Source: Porites lobata
Lineage: Eukaryota; Cnidaria; Anthozoa; Scleractinia; Poritidae
Assembly: GCA_942486035.1 (NCBI GenBank)
Contig: CALNXK010000124.1
Coordinates: forward strand, 1,095,001-1,159,000
Reading direction: 5' to 3'
DNA: 64,000 nt
In this document: piece after piece, positions 34,710 to 46,920 of the stretch
Layout of the letters: each line of letters begins with the position of its first letter
Position numbering within the stretch: the first letter of the stretch is position 1
The notes under the pieces: generated by a model
What the model saw: the letters and a program-made list of their open reading frames with translations, nothing else
Told to the model about the DNA's origin: nothing
The model's database searches: none
Translations under genes and position numbers: made by a program

Positions 34710-36500
34710 CTGTCGCCGTTAATCGTTTAGCTCCGGCTTCAATTTTCGTGACTTACGGACCTTATAGAAAAAGTAGCCCTGATAATTATGTTGAGCATAC
34801 TAAGATCTAATAAGCTTGAACAATTAAACTCAAGAGAAGCTATTAGTCTTAAGAAAAGGCCAAAAAAAGTAAACGTTTTTATCCCGCGTGGAATCAGATA
34901 ATCAGTGTTACCTCATCAGTTTTCAAATCTCCGTGTTCAAACCGTCCACACAACGGGTAACCGTACGTTTTTTAAAATTTCCACCCCTGAAAGCGTTTTT
35001 GAACAGCTGCGTTTTGAGGTGGCCGTTTTCATCGAAGGAATGTCTACGATAGGGCAAACCGGAAAAATGCCCGTTTTCAAATAAGAACCGACGGTTCCGA
35101 GTGGATTGGGCCTTTATTTCTATCTAAATACTACACGTTTGTCAAGATGGCATAAACACTTTATCGAAAGGTCTGCGGAAAAAAAGTGTTTACGACTTTT
35201 TTTGACGAGTTTAAGAAGAAATAAATGTAGCGTGGGTATTGGAAGCACCGGTGTTGTACAATCGTAAATCATCATTAATTCCTGCTGAAGAAAAAACGAA
35301 ACGATTTATGTATACATTAAATCGTGAAATTAAATAACGCGACTATAGGAGCACTACGTACGCAGTTTTTCTTTTACTTAAGTGCGTGCCTGGCCAGTTA
35401 TAAGAAAAAAATAACTGCAAGCACAGAAAAAATCTTTGTTTGGAAAACTGAAGACTTAAATTAGAAAGTTACAGAGTAACCAAAAAGAAAATATGCAACG
35501 AAAAGTTTGGGTATCATCGAAGCCCGTTTCCGCTTATACGGGCCCCGGACGCTATAAAACAGCATTGTTTTTAGGTAGCTTCGCGCGCTTGGCGTGTGCT
35601 GCAAGACTCCGATGCCCATGAGGGATGTTCTTTTCCAAAAAATCAACCTATGATTTAACCCAAAATTGCTGATTTATTTCGGCTCTCAATATAAATTTTA
35701 CTGTGAGTTGTGCCGCTTGTTTAGTATTCTTTGCAAACAAGGAACAATGTAACGAAGCATGATAAATTACAGGAAGTTTTAAGATTGTAAGGAATATATT
35801 AAAATTATAGATGAAAAACATGAAAACTTTTGTTTTAACTGAACAATAAAAAAATGTAATTAAATGAATCTGTCAGGGCTTGCACCGGGAAGACAAATAA
35901 AACACTTAAAGGGAACCTCCACTTCAACAAAAAGATAACTTTAAATCACAGGAAATAACTGTTACAGTCAAGTCAATCTAAAATATTTTTAAAGAAAGCG
36001 TTTGTATCCGAAAGAAATAACTTTTAGATTCGCCTATTTTTGTTTTCAAATTTTGCGGGCGTCGCCATCTTGAATAATTGTGAAAAAATGGTTTATTGAG
36101 TTCGTCTGTTGAAAAGAAACAAAAATGCACATTATTCAAGATGGCGGCGCCCGCGAAATTTTGAAAATAAGCGATTTTAAAATTCACTTTTCCTGATATA
36201 AACACTTTTTAAAGACAAATTTCGAACAAATTTGTTTATCAACGTAATTTTATTCGATTTAAACTTAAGAAACAAAAATGCACAGAATTCTTTATTGGAC
36301 GTGAATCACAAACATGCATTGCAGATCCTATAGATGACACCGTTGGCTTTGAAGGTATGAACACATAAGCTGTGTTTCGGTGAAATAAAGTGCAACTTTA
36401 AAATAAAGACTTTTTATACTCGAATTTTGTCAAACGGCTGGTAAGTGCGTGAACAAAGTGATTTCAATAGGCCATACCGAACTTGTATCCATGAGTTGTG
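34710..36500. repeat. Segmental repeat, copy A (related to 56.6-57.7 and 60.5-61.7 kb)
   Basis: Ordered blocks match the two tandem copies further right: GTTTAGCTCCGGCTTC at 34726, the GTTGTACAATCGTAAA region near 35255, GGCCAGTTATAAGAAAAAAA, GCTTCGCGCGCT near 35580, CCGATGCCCATGA, and GTCAGGGCTTGCACCGGGAAG at 35872. Copy A is clearly more diverged than the other two. No ORF is conserved through the copies. Confidence 0.7.
36031..36171. mobile_element. Small foldback element
   Basis: About 50 bp arms, CAAATTTTGCGGGCGTCGCC and the complementary GGCGGCGCCCGCGAAATTT, are separated by roughly 40 bp. The arms contain the motif CAAGATGGCG. It lies inside segmental repeat copy A. Confidence 0.75.
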
Positions 36501-38095
36501 CAACAAAGAGTAGGTTGGTTTATACACCTTGCACAAGTACGGCGTCTTTTCAGGCCTTCTAGATCAATGCACTTCGGTAGGGAATAATTTTAAAAATAGT
36601 GATTTTCCTACGCCCTTTTGAAAACTGATAACTCAAACTTCATAACTAACAGTCACCCCGATTCAGGTGTTCAGGTAGAAATGAGCAGAGCTCTGTTTCG
36701 CGCACTATACTCCGTTCCTGCTTCCAGAACGGCTGAAACAAATAGCACCTAAAGCTTACTCATGATATGTTATAAATGTTTTTCGGTCATTTTTTGTTCC
36801 GCTTTGGCAAAAATATGTTCTTTCTCTCGCAGGGAAACCCGTTAAAACAAGTTTTTAGTTTATTTTGTTTTGGAGTAATGAGGAGAATTTAAAAAGAAAT
36901 CTTAACATCTAGCCTAATACTCGTATATTTAGATCTGCTTCAGCGGAAGGCCGGTGCCAATTCTGCGCTTGCTCTTTTTCAACGGAAATGTATTTGTTTT
37001 TCTTCATCTCGGTGGGCAACTAAACTAATCATGTGGGAAACTCATAAACGACCCGGTTACTGAATTCAGAGACATATCCAGCCTCTCAGCCTGGACCACA
37101 TAGGATAGTAAAGTTAGGGAAGTATACGAGGGGGCTTTTTGCTTGCTTGTATCACCAACTTCGCCTTGCCTACCTATATGAACAGAAGTCAGTGCGTATT
37201 GAATATAATGAAAATTTAACACTCTGTTTACTTACATATTTCGCTCTTAAGACTTTATCTTAGTTAGTTTGTTTCTCTTTTCTCTCGCGTATTTGTTGTT
37301 AAACGATAGTAACCTGCGTTTTTGTTAATTAGTGAAAAGTATGTCATTTGCTTCAATTTATACGCCTGAAAATCACCCAAACGTCCCTTTGATTTTTGAT
37401 GGTCTTAAATTTTCAGAAATTTGTACGCCAAGCTTTGACGACTTCCACGAAGATTTAGCGTGATTCAATATTAAATTTTCTCTGTTGCCGTCTAGTGGCG
37501 ACTTATGCCATTCATCTTACTGATATGTTCCGGACGAACAGTTTTCAAGATCACTCTGTATAGTTTCAGAATACTGTTGAAGAAACTAATTTCAAGTGCC
37601 CTGTTTAAACTGTTTGAAACTGTTTTAACAGAAATCACTTAAACAATCCGTCACCAACCGAAAACAAAGCAAAACAAAGGAAAAACTGAAATACCAATTT
37701 TAATCCTCCCAGTACGAGTTTCTGAGCGCAATTGGGCATGTCGGTAAAAATACAATAATACGGGACTGGAGAGGTGGGTGAGCTATAAAAAAAACCTAAT
37801 ATATTAAAACAATAATTGATGGAGGTTTCGGTGATCTGTGAAATAAACAAGGTTGTGTAAGTGTTAAAGAGCCTACGGCAAAGGCCAAATCTAAAAGTTG
37901 CTTTATTGACTGTTTATTCACACAAACCAAGAGTCTTACCATGTTTTATTATACAATGTTTTAAAGAAATAGCGACTAACACACTGTCGCACAGAACACA
38001 GGTTATTATTTTCCAAAAAAGACTAAAAATAGTAATTGCTGTACTAAATCATACTTAGCACGCAATCTACAGATTATCTACTCATCTCACAATGA

Positions 38096-38126
<31 letters not shown>

Positions 38127-39097
38127 CTGAGTGGGTCATTGACTCAGAGGCCATGAGGGCTGGAGGAATAATTATTTTAGTAAAATCAACCTAGCTGGTC
38201 AAAAATATCGTGACAAAACAACTTAAGCTGGTTGAAGCTAGACCTTAATCCTTTTTTTGCCGCCAAAAAGCCGGCGCTTTCGCTACTAGTGGGCTATAAC
38301 ATGTAGCCTAGTAGTAGCTCAACCAATCAGAACAAAGCATTGATAATAGAACACTAGTTGAATTTTACTAATAGCGAATATCTGTAGGGTGCGCTGACAG
38401 TTCTTAACTGTAGGTTCTTAACCAATGAAAAGGCAGATAAAGAGTGAAATGTATCACAAACTGAGTAACTGATTAAAACACTTGCAAAGTCATGTTTCAA
38501 GTATCCATACTTCACTCTTCTTTCATGTATTTAATTTCTAATTGTCGGGAAAATGTAACTGATTTATGCCATAGAAATTATATGATGCACACGCCATATG
38601 CTTCAAAGAGGAGCTCTATTAAGAGTCCTTTGGTGAATTATAAAATTGATCAAAACACTTTTCGACTTGTAGGATACCATCCTCTCGGGTGTCGATTAAA
38701 CAATTTTAGCCGGACTGGCTTTTCACTCGTTTCACTCAATCAAAACGTCGTGCAGTATACAAATGTTTCGCACAAATAAAAGTTTATCAGATCGACCTCA
38801 GTAGTCACTGATCGTAAATGTACAAGAATGAAATAAATGTAGGGAGGAGAAAATTTCTTCTCTTTCTCGCGCAAACGTTATAACAAGAAATCGAAAGAAA
38901 AGCTGCTGATTATTCCATTACTGATCATTCTAGCATCTGTGCGCTATTGATGGTAAATCTAAAACATGTATAAAATGAAATATGACTGTCAAAAATAACC
39001 TAAACTAAAGGTAACGTTTAATTTCAACTCAGAATATAAGGAAAGTTCTGTTTAAAACACTGGCCTGGTGGTCTCGTTAATCAACCCCTTTATTCGG
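36501..39097. other. Non-coding part of the segmental duplication
   Basis: No gene is supported. The stretches 37441-37560 and 38570-38810 have diverged relatives at 55.85-56.0 and 56.1-56.27 kb, and partly at 53.8-53.96 kb. A short inverted repeat around TCCTCGAGCCC and GGGCTGGAGGA lies at about 38107-38167. Confidence 0.45.
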
Positions 39098-39883
39098 TCA
39101 CTCATTTTCTTCATCAGCGGGTGTTTTTGTCTGATGCGCTGGATGCTCATCAGCATGTTTTGGGGGGAATGATTCCCTTTCAGCTTGTTTGATTAGGAAT
39201 TGTGCCGCATCTTGCATTGAACTCATTTTCAAATTACCCAGTATCTGTAGCTCTTTGCCTGCCTCCTCAAGGTGCTTGTGTTCCATCGCTCTCGTCAGCT
39301 CGTATATTAGCACTGGTACTCTGGCTTTCGCGACTTCCATTAGACCCACCTGTCCATAAAAAGACAGGGCAGCGCGGCCATCTGCAAGGATCTTCAGGTA
39401 GAAATAGTAATCGAAACGAATGAAGCTTTTATTGGCATAGATAACGTGTTTATATTGCTGTTCGTATATCCCCGTTCCTCGGGATAGTAGGGCTTTCAGC
39501 ACATCACTCATCATAGTTACTAGCTGGACGTCAGCACCATGAGCCATGCGCAGGTGCGTTTTTATGTGGTTTCCAATTTCTCTCTTCATACTTGTGCTTG
39601 TGGCTTCTTCTATATGTACATGGTTCACGATACTGAACTTATCTACAACGCACACTATCGGTATACATTCGTCGTTGAGGGCTTCAATGTACATTTTTGC
39701 CTTCACATGTTCGAGCTGCTCTCGCATATCGCGTTCAGTTGTCAGAAGATTGGTCTTCTCTTCACCAACTGCGTCACGGATTGCCTGATTGAACGGCCGT
39801 CCTATTCCGTCTTGCACTGATTTTCTTATTCTTGTTGATACAAGAAGTAACAAGAATAAAACACTTGTATAGAACTTATCCAT
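39098..39883 (-). CDS. Uncharacterised single-exon protein, 261 aa, member 1 of the ALNDEC/YANK family
   Basis: I do not recognise the family. Residues 1-18 form a hydrophobic segment (YTSVLFLLLLVST) followed by RIRK: a signal peptide or, by the positive-inside rule, an anchor leaving the body on the cytosolic side. The core shared with the other two members contains AKMYIEALNDECIPIVCVVDKF, then YKHVIYANKSFIRFDYYFYL, then ALSFYGQVGLMEVAKARVP and VLIYELTRAMEHKHLEEAGK. The C-terminal tail is Lys/Glu/His-rich. There are no introns. A TATA-like box and a palindrome are conserved about 110-140 bp upstream with the 54.9 kb gene, so the two share a duplicated promoter. The segment that aligns with the myristoylation-like start of its relatives (DGIGRPFNQ) is internal here. 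Confidence 0.8.
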   Translation of the reverse strand: MDKFYTSVLFLLLLVSTRIRKSVQDGIGRPFNQAIRDAVGEEKTNLLTTERDMREQLEHVKAKMYIEALNDECIPIVCVVDKFSIVNHVHIEEATSTSMKREIGNHIKTHLRMAHGADVQLVTMMSDVLKALLSRGTGIYEQQYKHVIYANKSFIRFDYYFYLKILADGRAALSFYGQVGLMEVAKARVPVLIYELTRAMEHKHLEEAGKELQILGNLKMSSMQDAAQFLIKQAERESFPPKHADEHPAHQTKTPADEENE

Positions 39884-39987
39884 TCTAAGAGCTTTTAAGG
39901 CTACAGAGCTACAGTAGTTATAAACTGCTCGGATTAGCTGGACTACTGATCAGGTTTCAGAAGTGCTAAAAACTCAAAAGGGTCCCG

Positions 39988-40021
39988 CTCTTAAATAGTA
40001 GCTCGAGTCCTTTACAGACTC
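39988..40021 (-). promoter_or_regulatory. Putative core promoter of the 39.1 kb gene
   Basis: On the minus strand, a TATA-like CTATTTAAG lies at 39990-39999. The partial palindrome GAGTCCTTTACAGACTC (plus strand, 40005-40021) is just upstream. The same arrangement and spacing occur before the 54.3 kb gene. Confidence 0.6.
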
Positions 40022-40079
40022 CCATAATGCAATTCACGGAAAGGGAAGTGTTTTCAAAAAAAATCTGAAACATTTTTTG

Positions 40080-40340
40080 TTGGCGTCATTGCAATTAATG
40101 ATACGGTATGCGGAAAAGGAAAGGTGTCATATGATCTCCCTGCCTGGACATGTTCTGGTTATGCATGAAATGTTTAAAAATATTAATGGTTTTACAAGAT
40201 ACTTCGATACACTTGACAAACCTTGGCATATAGTGACGTTAATGGTGGATTTTAACTATGTAACGAAAATATCAATAGAATGTTTATGCTTTATCTTTAA
40301 ATATAAAACTTCGAATGTCGTGGTGTTCTTAGCTAGCTAG
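40080..40340. repeat. Upstream part of the gene-family duplication (related to 55.08-55.26 kb)
   Basis: Sequence upstream of the promoter, including GGCGTCATTGCAATTAATGAT and TTGACAAACCTTGGCAT, matches the region upstream of the 54.3 kb gene. The 87-residue open frame here is not conserved in the other copy. Confidence 0.6.
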
Positions 40341-41317
40341 AATCGCTCCTTCCCGTATGCCAATGCTCAAGACTGAGGGGTGTTCTACTCAAAACCTTTT
40401 TCTTTCACCTGCAATAAATGATATATTTTTTTCTCTTATTACCAATTTGTTTTGTGAATACTGTCGCTTGACATTGTCAAGTTTTCTTCGCAAAAGGAAC
40501 TAGACATGATAATAGCACAAGAGTTATGAAAAGAAATAAAATTGAATATATCTATCTGCTGTATCTGCTAGAGCCTTCATCGACAAAAACACAATAAGGG
40601 AATAAACCACTTGAAAAACCTGTAAACAAAACATGCCAATTAACATGAGTTTATTAAAAATAATAATAATAAAAGAAAATAAAAATACATTGCATTTGAT
40701 CACGAACGTGGAATAATTACTAACTCTTGTCCACCCAAACGATCCAGCCAAAAAGCGCGGCGAAGCTCGCACCTATTTTGCTTAAAGTTTATGGAGTGAT
40801 GAGTTTTTTTTTGTGAGGCTCACATAAGGCTGCCAGTAACCGAGATAAAAAGTTTTAAATACCTATGCTTTTCTGATGAAAGTAAGCGAGCTTAGTGTTC
40901 CCTGTCTTTTTCACTTTGGCCCCACCCCCAACGTTTTCTCGTTTAACTCTCTTTAGCTTTCGCGCGGGTTTATCCCTTACTTTTCGAACCACAAACGAAA
41001 AACAGACTGAAAAATCGCCTGCTACGAAGGCTACTCATGGCCTTTCACGGAAACCTTATCTAGAGTTCGTCATGCGGGAAAAAGTTTTAATAAGGTCTGA
41101 GCAGGTGGCTACTTATAGCCTATAATTAAGACTGCGGTTACCGGTTCGACGACAAGATTCGTGCAACTCGATTGGCTCCTGATTACTATATCCATCCTCG
41201 CTGCGCTCCCTTTTGAACGCGTGCGACTCAGGCTAGACAAACTTTCTCAGCACCAATCATTTCGCTCGATTGTTAGTGTCGCATCAAGGCGCGTTATTCA
41301 CAAATAGTTCCGCAATT

Positions 41318-41560
41318 TGTAATCGAAGGAGCTTCAAAAATACAAAATGAAATTCATCTCTGAATCATAGTAATTATTGAAGTGAATTACGTTCTTTCAA
41401 TTTTGCTAAGCATTTTAAGATACCTGCTTGGGCTTGCGCACAGACGTATAAACAAAACACTCAAGATACTTGGAAAGATGTAAATAGCAGAAGACGGAAA
41501 TTTCTCTCATTTAACTTTGTTATTAAAGCAATTAAGTTCATCTGCCTGGGCTTGCATGGG
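41318..41560. repeat. Segmental repeat, downstream part of copy A
   Basis: AATTTGTAATCGAAGGAGCTTC at 41322 and ATTAAAGCAATTAAGTTCATCTGCC near 41522 match 59.06 and 60.39 kb in copy B and 61.73 and 61.96 kb in copy C. The order is the same. Confidence 0.6.
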
Positions 41561-41571
41561 GGGTTAAATAT

Positions 41572-41771
41572 CCTGCGAGGAGAGGTTTCTCTCTTGCATG
41601 GCTTTAGCGTTTTACGAAGTCGTTCGCGTCGCGTAGTAGTTGGTTTGTTTCATACGCCCAAAGAGGAACCTGGGACGTATAAAACAAACCAACTGCGCGA
41701 CTGATAAGCGGCGCGAAGGACTTTGTAAACGCTAAAAGCCATGGGCAAAGAGAGAAACCTCTGTCCGCAGG
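41572..41771. mobile_element. 200 bp foldback element
   Basis: The arms of about 90-100 bp begin CCTGCGAGGAGAGGTTTCTC, with the inverted GAGAAACCTCTGTCCGCAGG at the right end. The inner pair TTGGTTTGTTT...AAACAAACCAA surrounds the centre. No clear target duplication is seen. Confidence 0.8.
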
Positions 41772-42099
41772 GAAGCATGGAAATATAAAATTTAAAAACT
41801 AGACTACTCAAGGCACTTGGACAAAAACCTCTCGACACTGTCCGTAATTATGAACTCATTAGCCTGATTACGATTTACGGGCTATAATTTGTGTCAGTTT
41901 TTTCATTATTTCAGTCCTGTTGTTTTACGTCTTTATCTACCAAGCAGGCCGGAAATTGCGCATTTAAAAAAAGTTGTAGTTTGATTCCGCCAGTACTTTC
42001 TAAAGCCTTAAACTAAAACCAAGTTCTGGTTCATAACAGCATTACTTTACCAACAATTTACCAACTGAGCTAACTAGTCCTGGTGACGTTAAAGGAGAT

Positions 42100-42480
42100 C
42101 GTTTAAATCCGGGATCTTCTTGAATCAGATGTGAATAAGATTGTAGAGATACACAATTTTTGATGTGTATTTTAGACAGTTTCGTCAAACAATTCTAAAA
42201 GAAACAACTAAATTGAAAGAAGCTGCAAACTGAGTGTGCGTAATGGGCAAGGGGCAGAGAAATTCGACCATCTTAAGTCATGTTAAAAGAACTGCAATAA
42301 ATCTCAGCTTTTCCAGCATTTTAGTACATGACTGGATAAGAACCTAGGTGAGTAATAACTCCAACTGAGTTCTGTTAGCGCAGACAAGTGAGCAGGAACA
42401 TTATCCGCCTGGGGACGAGTCCTCCCCGCATGTGCCATACGGAGGATAGACTGCGTTTACTCTCGCCCCAGTTTCAGGGT
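42100..42480. repeat. Segmental repeat shared with 62.76-63.28 kb
   Basis: ATTGTAGAGATACACAA, GTGTATTTTAGACAGTTTCGTC and the later CGCATGTGCCATACGGAGG, GATAGACTGCGTTTACTCTC occur in the same order near 62.79 and 63.23 kb. No gene is seen. Confidence 0.65.
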
Positions 42481-42808
42481 GGATGTTAAGAATTTGTTTG
42501 ATTTCGAAGAAAAAATTCATGAAGAAAGCTAAAAATATATTTTTGACTGTTTTCACTCTCCACTGAGAGGAAGAACATATTTTCACCAAAGCGGGACAAA
42601 GGATGTACAATATTAAAATGACCGGAAATCGTTTACAACATCCAGCGGAATAAGTGCCATACTTTTTCTTGATGGAGTGGCTAGTCAGTATTTTGTCCGG
42701 CGATTGTTTAGAAATTAATAACCGTTGATTTTTATGGCAAAAAAACAGTCTAGTTCAGGCGCTCAGAAAAAGCGATCCGCTCCGTTCCACCCTCTATTTG
42801 CGGTGTCT

Positions 42809-43875
42809 TTCACATTTAAGTTGGACCTGAAAGACTGCATTGATGTCGCTTTACAGCTTCACACTAACAAGATGCCTACTTATCTTCTGTTCTGTCCACT
42901 ACCATTAGTAAAGGAACAAGGTATCTGTAAACTTGATCTTAAACTGTAGTGAAACCCTGAAACAGTGAACCCCTCTAAAACGAAATGTCTGTTAAACAAG
43001 TGATGCTCTTTGCCCCAGTTGTAGTTAAGTATGTGGAAGAAATCCGGAACGAACTTCCCCCTTTCCAGGTAATTAGCCATCGACCACTCTTTGCTAATTG
43101 TCTTAAAACGGGGGCGAGTAGTCTAGGAAAAATTGTCTAGGGAGGGGGCGAGTGGTCTGTAATTCCATACTCTGTTACAATGTGTGAGGTTGTTTGTGGT
43201 TATGTACCGAATAGTGGAGCTATGCTATTGGTGAAGGATAGAAAGGTGAGAACATGATAAATTAGTTGAATGAAAGTGTTCATTGATTCCGCGTGTAAAA
43301 TTGGACTGCAGATTGCCACGTTGGTACTAAAGGACAAGGAAGGAAAAATTGGAATCATCATAGACCATCACGAAACAAGCTGTTCTGTTTGTTAACAACT
43401 ATCTGTGACTTTAGATGACAAGGAACTGTTTGTGAAAAAAAGGAACAATTTAGTGTTTTACGTTACTCATGTGTGCTTTGAACTGAAATCGTCGCTGTGG
43501 CTTGATTTTCACCTGTCTGCAGGATCTTGTCCTAATATTATACCAGTTTATCATTTCTTAGATCCCGGCCAGATGGAAGATTCTGATTTAAATAACAGGC
43601 TGATTCGGCGTCATGGCATTCCTAGAGTAGCGGACACTGACGTCATCAGTGTTCACGTCTCCAGTTGGTTCAGAGCATTACACATTGTTTGAACCGCTGT
43701 CAGGTGATTCTCGTCAAGTCGCCCAGCAGGCTTTTGGTTTAGGAGAATATGACGAAACTGGAACTAGCTCAGAATGGCTCACGCGGTAAGTGCAGCAGTC
43801 AATAGTACAGGATGAAGCCACAATCACAGTGATAATTCCTTGAAACACTTCTTGAAACTCGCAAAAAACACGACT
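42809..43875 (+). pseudogene. ENGASE: Partial ENGASE duplicate: end of exon 8, intron 8, exon 9
   Basis: The copy starts inside exon 8 (TCACATTTAAGTTGGACCTG) and runs through intron 8 and exon 9 (43562-43785) into intron 9. Exon 9 is 224 bp against 223 bp in the source: one extra base after ATTCCTAG near 43625 shifts the frame, so GIPESRTLTSS becomes a wrong frame. There is no catalytic region and no upstream exon. Intron 8 of this copy lacks the two MITEs found in the source gene at 28.57 and 28.90 kb. It cannot encode a working enzyme. Confidence 0.9.
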
Positions 43876-45443
43876 GTCTTGTATAGAACACGTGTGAATC
43901 CGCTCTCTTTCTCCCAATGTTGGTTTCACGGGTTGTTTGAGTATCAAGATTGAACGGAAAAAAGCAAAAAACGTGAATCAGTGGTCGTTTTCTTATGGGA
44001 AAAACCGTTGTCGGTTGTTTTTAGTTCGATCAGGGATGAATTTAATAAAACTTTTGCAAGTGTAATTTACAAGTGTAGCTTTTGTTTTCGGACACTAAAA
44101 ACAATTGCTACACTTGTAGCTTACACTTGTAGAAGTATTATTGAATTGACCCCAGGTGTTTTCACGTTCTGGTCGGAAAAATCGTTTTGTTATGCAGGCA
44201 TGAACTTCACAGACAGTGTCACCATTTTGCAAGCGAACTGATTTCGGGTAGCCTCACTTGCGCGTCGAGCAAGTCTTTGCATAACTTTACCCAGTCATAA
44301 CCACGTTTCAACTAAAAATCAGTGAAGAAGTGTTGTTTTGTGAGGTCTTGCTACATCAGCCAAAGAAAAGTTCGTCCCTAACACTTTCAAAATGTCTGGC
44401 AAAAAATTATTGTTTTACTCTTTTATTGAGCGTGTAACAAAATCGAACGGCCGCGTAGTGGGAGTCTGATTTGTTATTCGCGATTAAGATCACAGACCAA
44501 ATTGGACGACACGAAGTCCCGTTACCAATTAATCATAACCATTACAATCTCCGAGAAAGCAAATGCATTCTTTCCGTGATGAGCTTTTAACAAACAACGA
44601 TCCTTTATTAGGGAAAATATCAGTAGCAGAGATACTTTCTAATGTCGCAATTTTGTCCATTTTGGAAAATCCCCAGTTTTGTAAGGTTAAAGTGGTTGTT
44701 GCTATCGTTATTGTAATAAATTCTGTGATTGGTGGATTTAGCTGAGTGCACTTAATATGATTGGCTAATGTAACTGTCTAATCACACTGTTCAATCACAA
44801 TTGCAAGCCTGCACAATAATCAATGAAAAATAAAGCAGTCAATGCACCAGACAAATTTGAGGAAATTGTAATGGTTGTGATTATAAGAATTATAGTAGAG
44901 GTGAAGGAGATCTGTAGAACGCCGAAATTGTAACTAGTTCGTGGAGGTGGAGTTGGAGGTGTGATTCCGTAAGTGAATCAAAAGTTATGTGGCTACATCC
45001 CTATTAAAGCAAAGCTTATTGTGTTCACTACTGCTATTTCGTAATTCCTTCATTTTGAAAAATATATGCTTTGTGATTGGCTGAAAAAACTCAAACAACT
45101 CTCTTACCCAATTAGATGTAAAACCAAAACCAAAGGAATTCCACACGTTTTCGCGCTCTTTTTCGTGAGAAGCGATGGTGAAGTTGTTTTAAATTCGTTT
45201 TTAGTTTCGCGATGTTGAGTTTTTATCGCAATCTTGTCCCATACCTTTCCTCTACATTGTTTTTTACATCGTTGTACTGCGATTTATAAAGAGGTTTGTT
45301 GTGTGTCGGGTTTCCACTGAACTGTTTTTTAATTAATACGCAATGTTAAAGAGCAATAGACCTTGTCACGGTTTTCGACGCCATCTTGACGAGTAGGCAA
45401 ACGTGTGAGAAATTACAGTGTTTGTATGAGAATCAAATGTCGA
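43876..45443. other. Intergenic repeats
   Basis: No gene is supported. The stretch 44476-44535 (ACAGACCAAATTGGACGACA) is the inverse of a sequence inside the 14.9-17.9 kb foldback element (16899-16957). The stretch 45070-45310 matches 34.37-34.70 kb. An AAGTGTAG inverted pair occurs around 44062-44135. Confidence 0.5.
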
Positions 45444-46920
45444 ATAATTTCAGAAGCCCATCAAATGGAGCCTCCATCTCCATTAATTTCTTGAGTCAAC
45501 CCTTTCCCGAGTAGATTTATAAATAGAACGGCTTGTTTCCCGCGAAAAGTGTCAAAAAAATAAAGTTGGATGAAGTCGAACTCAGAAGCCCGTCATTCGA
45601 CCGTTTTCCTTTTTTACTATACGTCCATTTCTACAGTTTTACAGCCGCTGGGATCTGGGATGAAATAAAAGTTAATGAATTACCCGACTGAGACTGAGCA
45701 TGAAGCGATGGGACGAAGGCAGCGAACTGAGGATCACGGAAAGGTTCTTTGCGAGTGTTTGTTTTTTGTTTTTTTTTTTGCCGTCATACATCCCATATTT
45801 AAGCATGCACCTTGAAAAGAGTCGACGATTAAGCGTTCTGTGGACGATTTGAAACTTTTCGATGATCAGCGCCGAAAAAGTGCCAGGATTATTTGATTTT
45901 TGTCATCGCCGTGGAGTGGATTTTGCCAGTTAAGCACCGCGTGCAAAAGCGATGACCTAAGTAGCAACTAAGGAGGAATGCTTCAGAAAAATTGCAGTCT
46001 TCCTTTACAACTGACTTGTATCACCATGAGAGTTGCCTGATAAAACTGGCACTTGAAAAGTTGAACAGAAGACCACAGTTGCTCGACCGTGAAGCTAACT
46101 CAAAAGTAATTTGCTAACGGTGGAATTTGCGACATCGCGCTTCAGTCCAAAGACCCTCTTATCTCAAGAAAAACAAAACGGATTGTATCTGCGCCAAAAG
46201 AATTATGACTGACTAACAGGAGGATTCTCACAAATTAATGTAGAAGTGTAGGCCAATTCTTTCCTTCGAATTCGCATCTGTAGATCACTTTTTTGCGAGA
46301 AAACAATGGCTGGGCTTGGCGTTACACTGAAACATAGCAGGGAATCATCACACTAACTGACGGACAAAACAACCACAGTATTTATTCAGACAAACGCATT
46401 TCGGAAAAAAACTTGAAAAACTAAAAATTTCATTAATATTGAGTCATTTAGCCGAAATAAGAACCTTAACGCTCAAAAAGATTGGCTAAAGAAAACGAAT
46501 CCTGTCAGAACTACAGACTGCAGGTAGTAGTTAATCATTACGCATGTAACAGACCAGCTTCATGGCCTCTTAATGTGAGACAAGCAACCAAAATAAAGAT
46601 TAACATAGTCAGAGTTTAAAACTCTCCACAGTATAATCTATCCGCTAGAAAGAAAAGAAAGAAAATCTCTGAGGGATGAAAACGCTAAAATCACGTTTCA
46701 CTAGCTTATGCTTTTGTTGGGCCTGTCAGCACCGGATTTCCTGCTGTTTCATGAAGTACAATAGCAGTGTCATTTAGTCGTTGTGATTGGCTCTTCCCAC
46801 CGTCGGCGCGCGAAGTCTCCCCTGGGAACCGTTCTAATTATAAATCTACTCGGGAAAGGGTTGACTCCAAGGGCTTGTATGGGAGATGGAGGCTCCATTT
46901 GATGGGCTCCTGATAATTTC
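45444..46920. mobile_element. hAT-like non-autonomous transposon, 1,461 bp, perfect 8 bp TSD
   Basis: The element at 45452-46912 has about 90 bp inverted termini, AGAAGCCCATCAAATGGAG at the left and the complement CTCCATTTGATGGGCTCCTG at the right, continuing through CGAGTAGATTTATAA. ATAATTTC lies on both sides (45444-45451, 46913-46920). No transposase is present. Confidence 0.88.
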
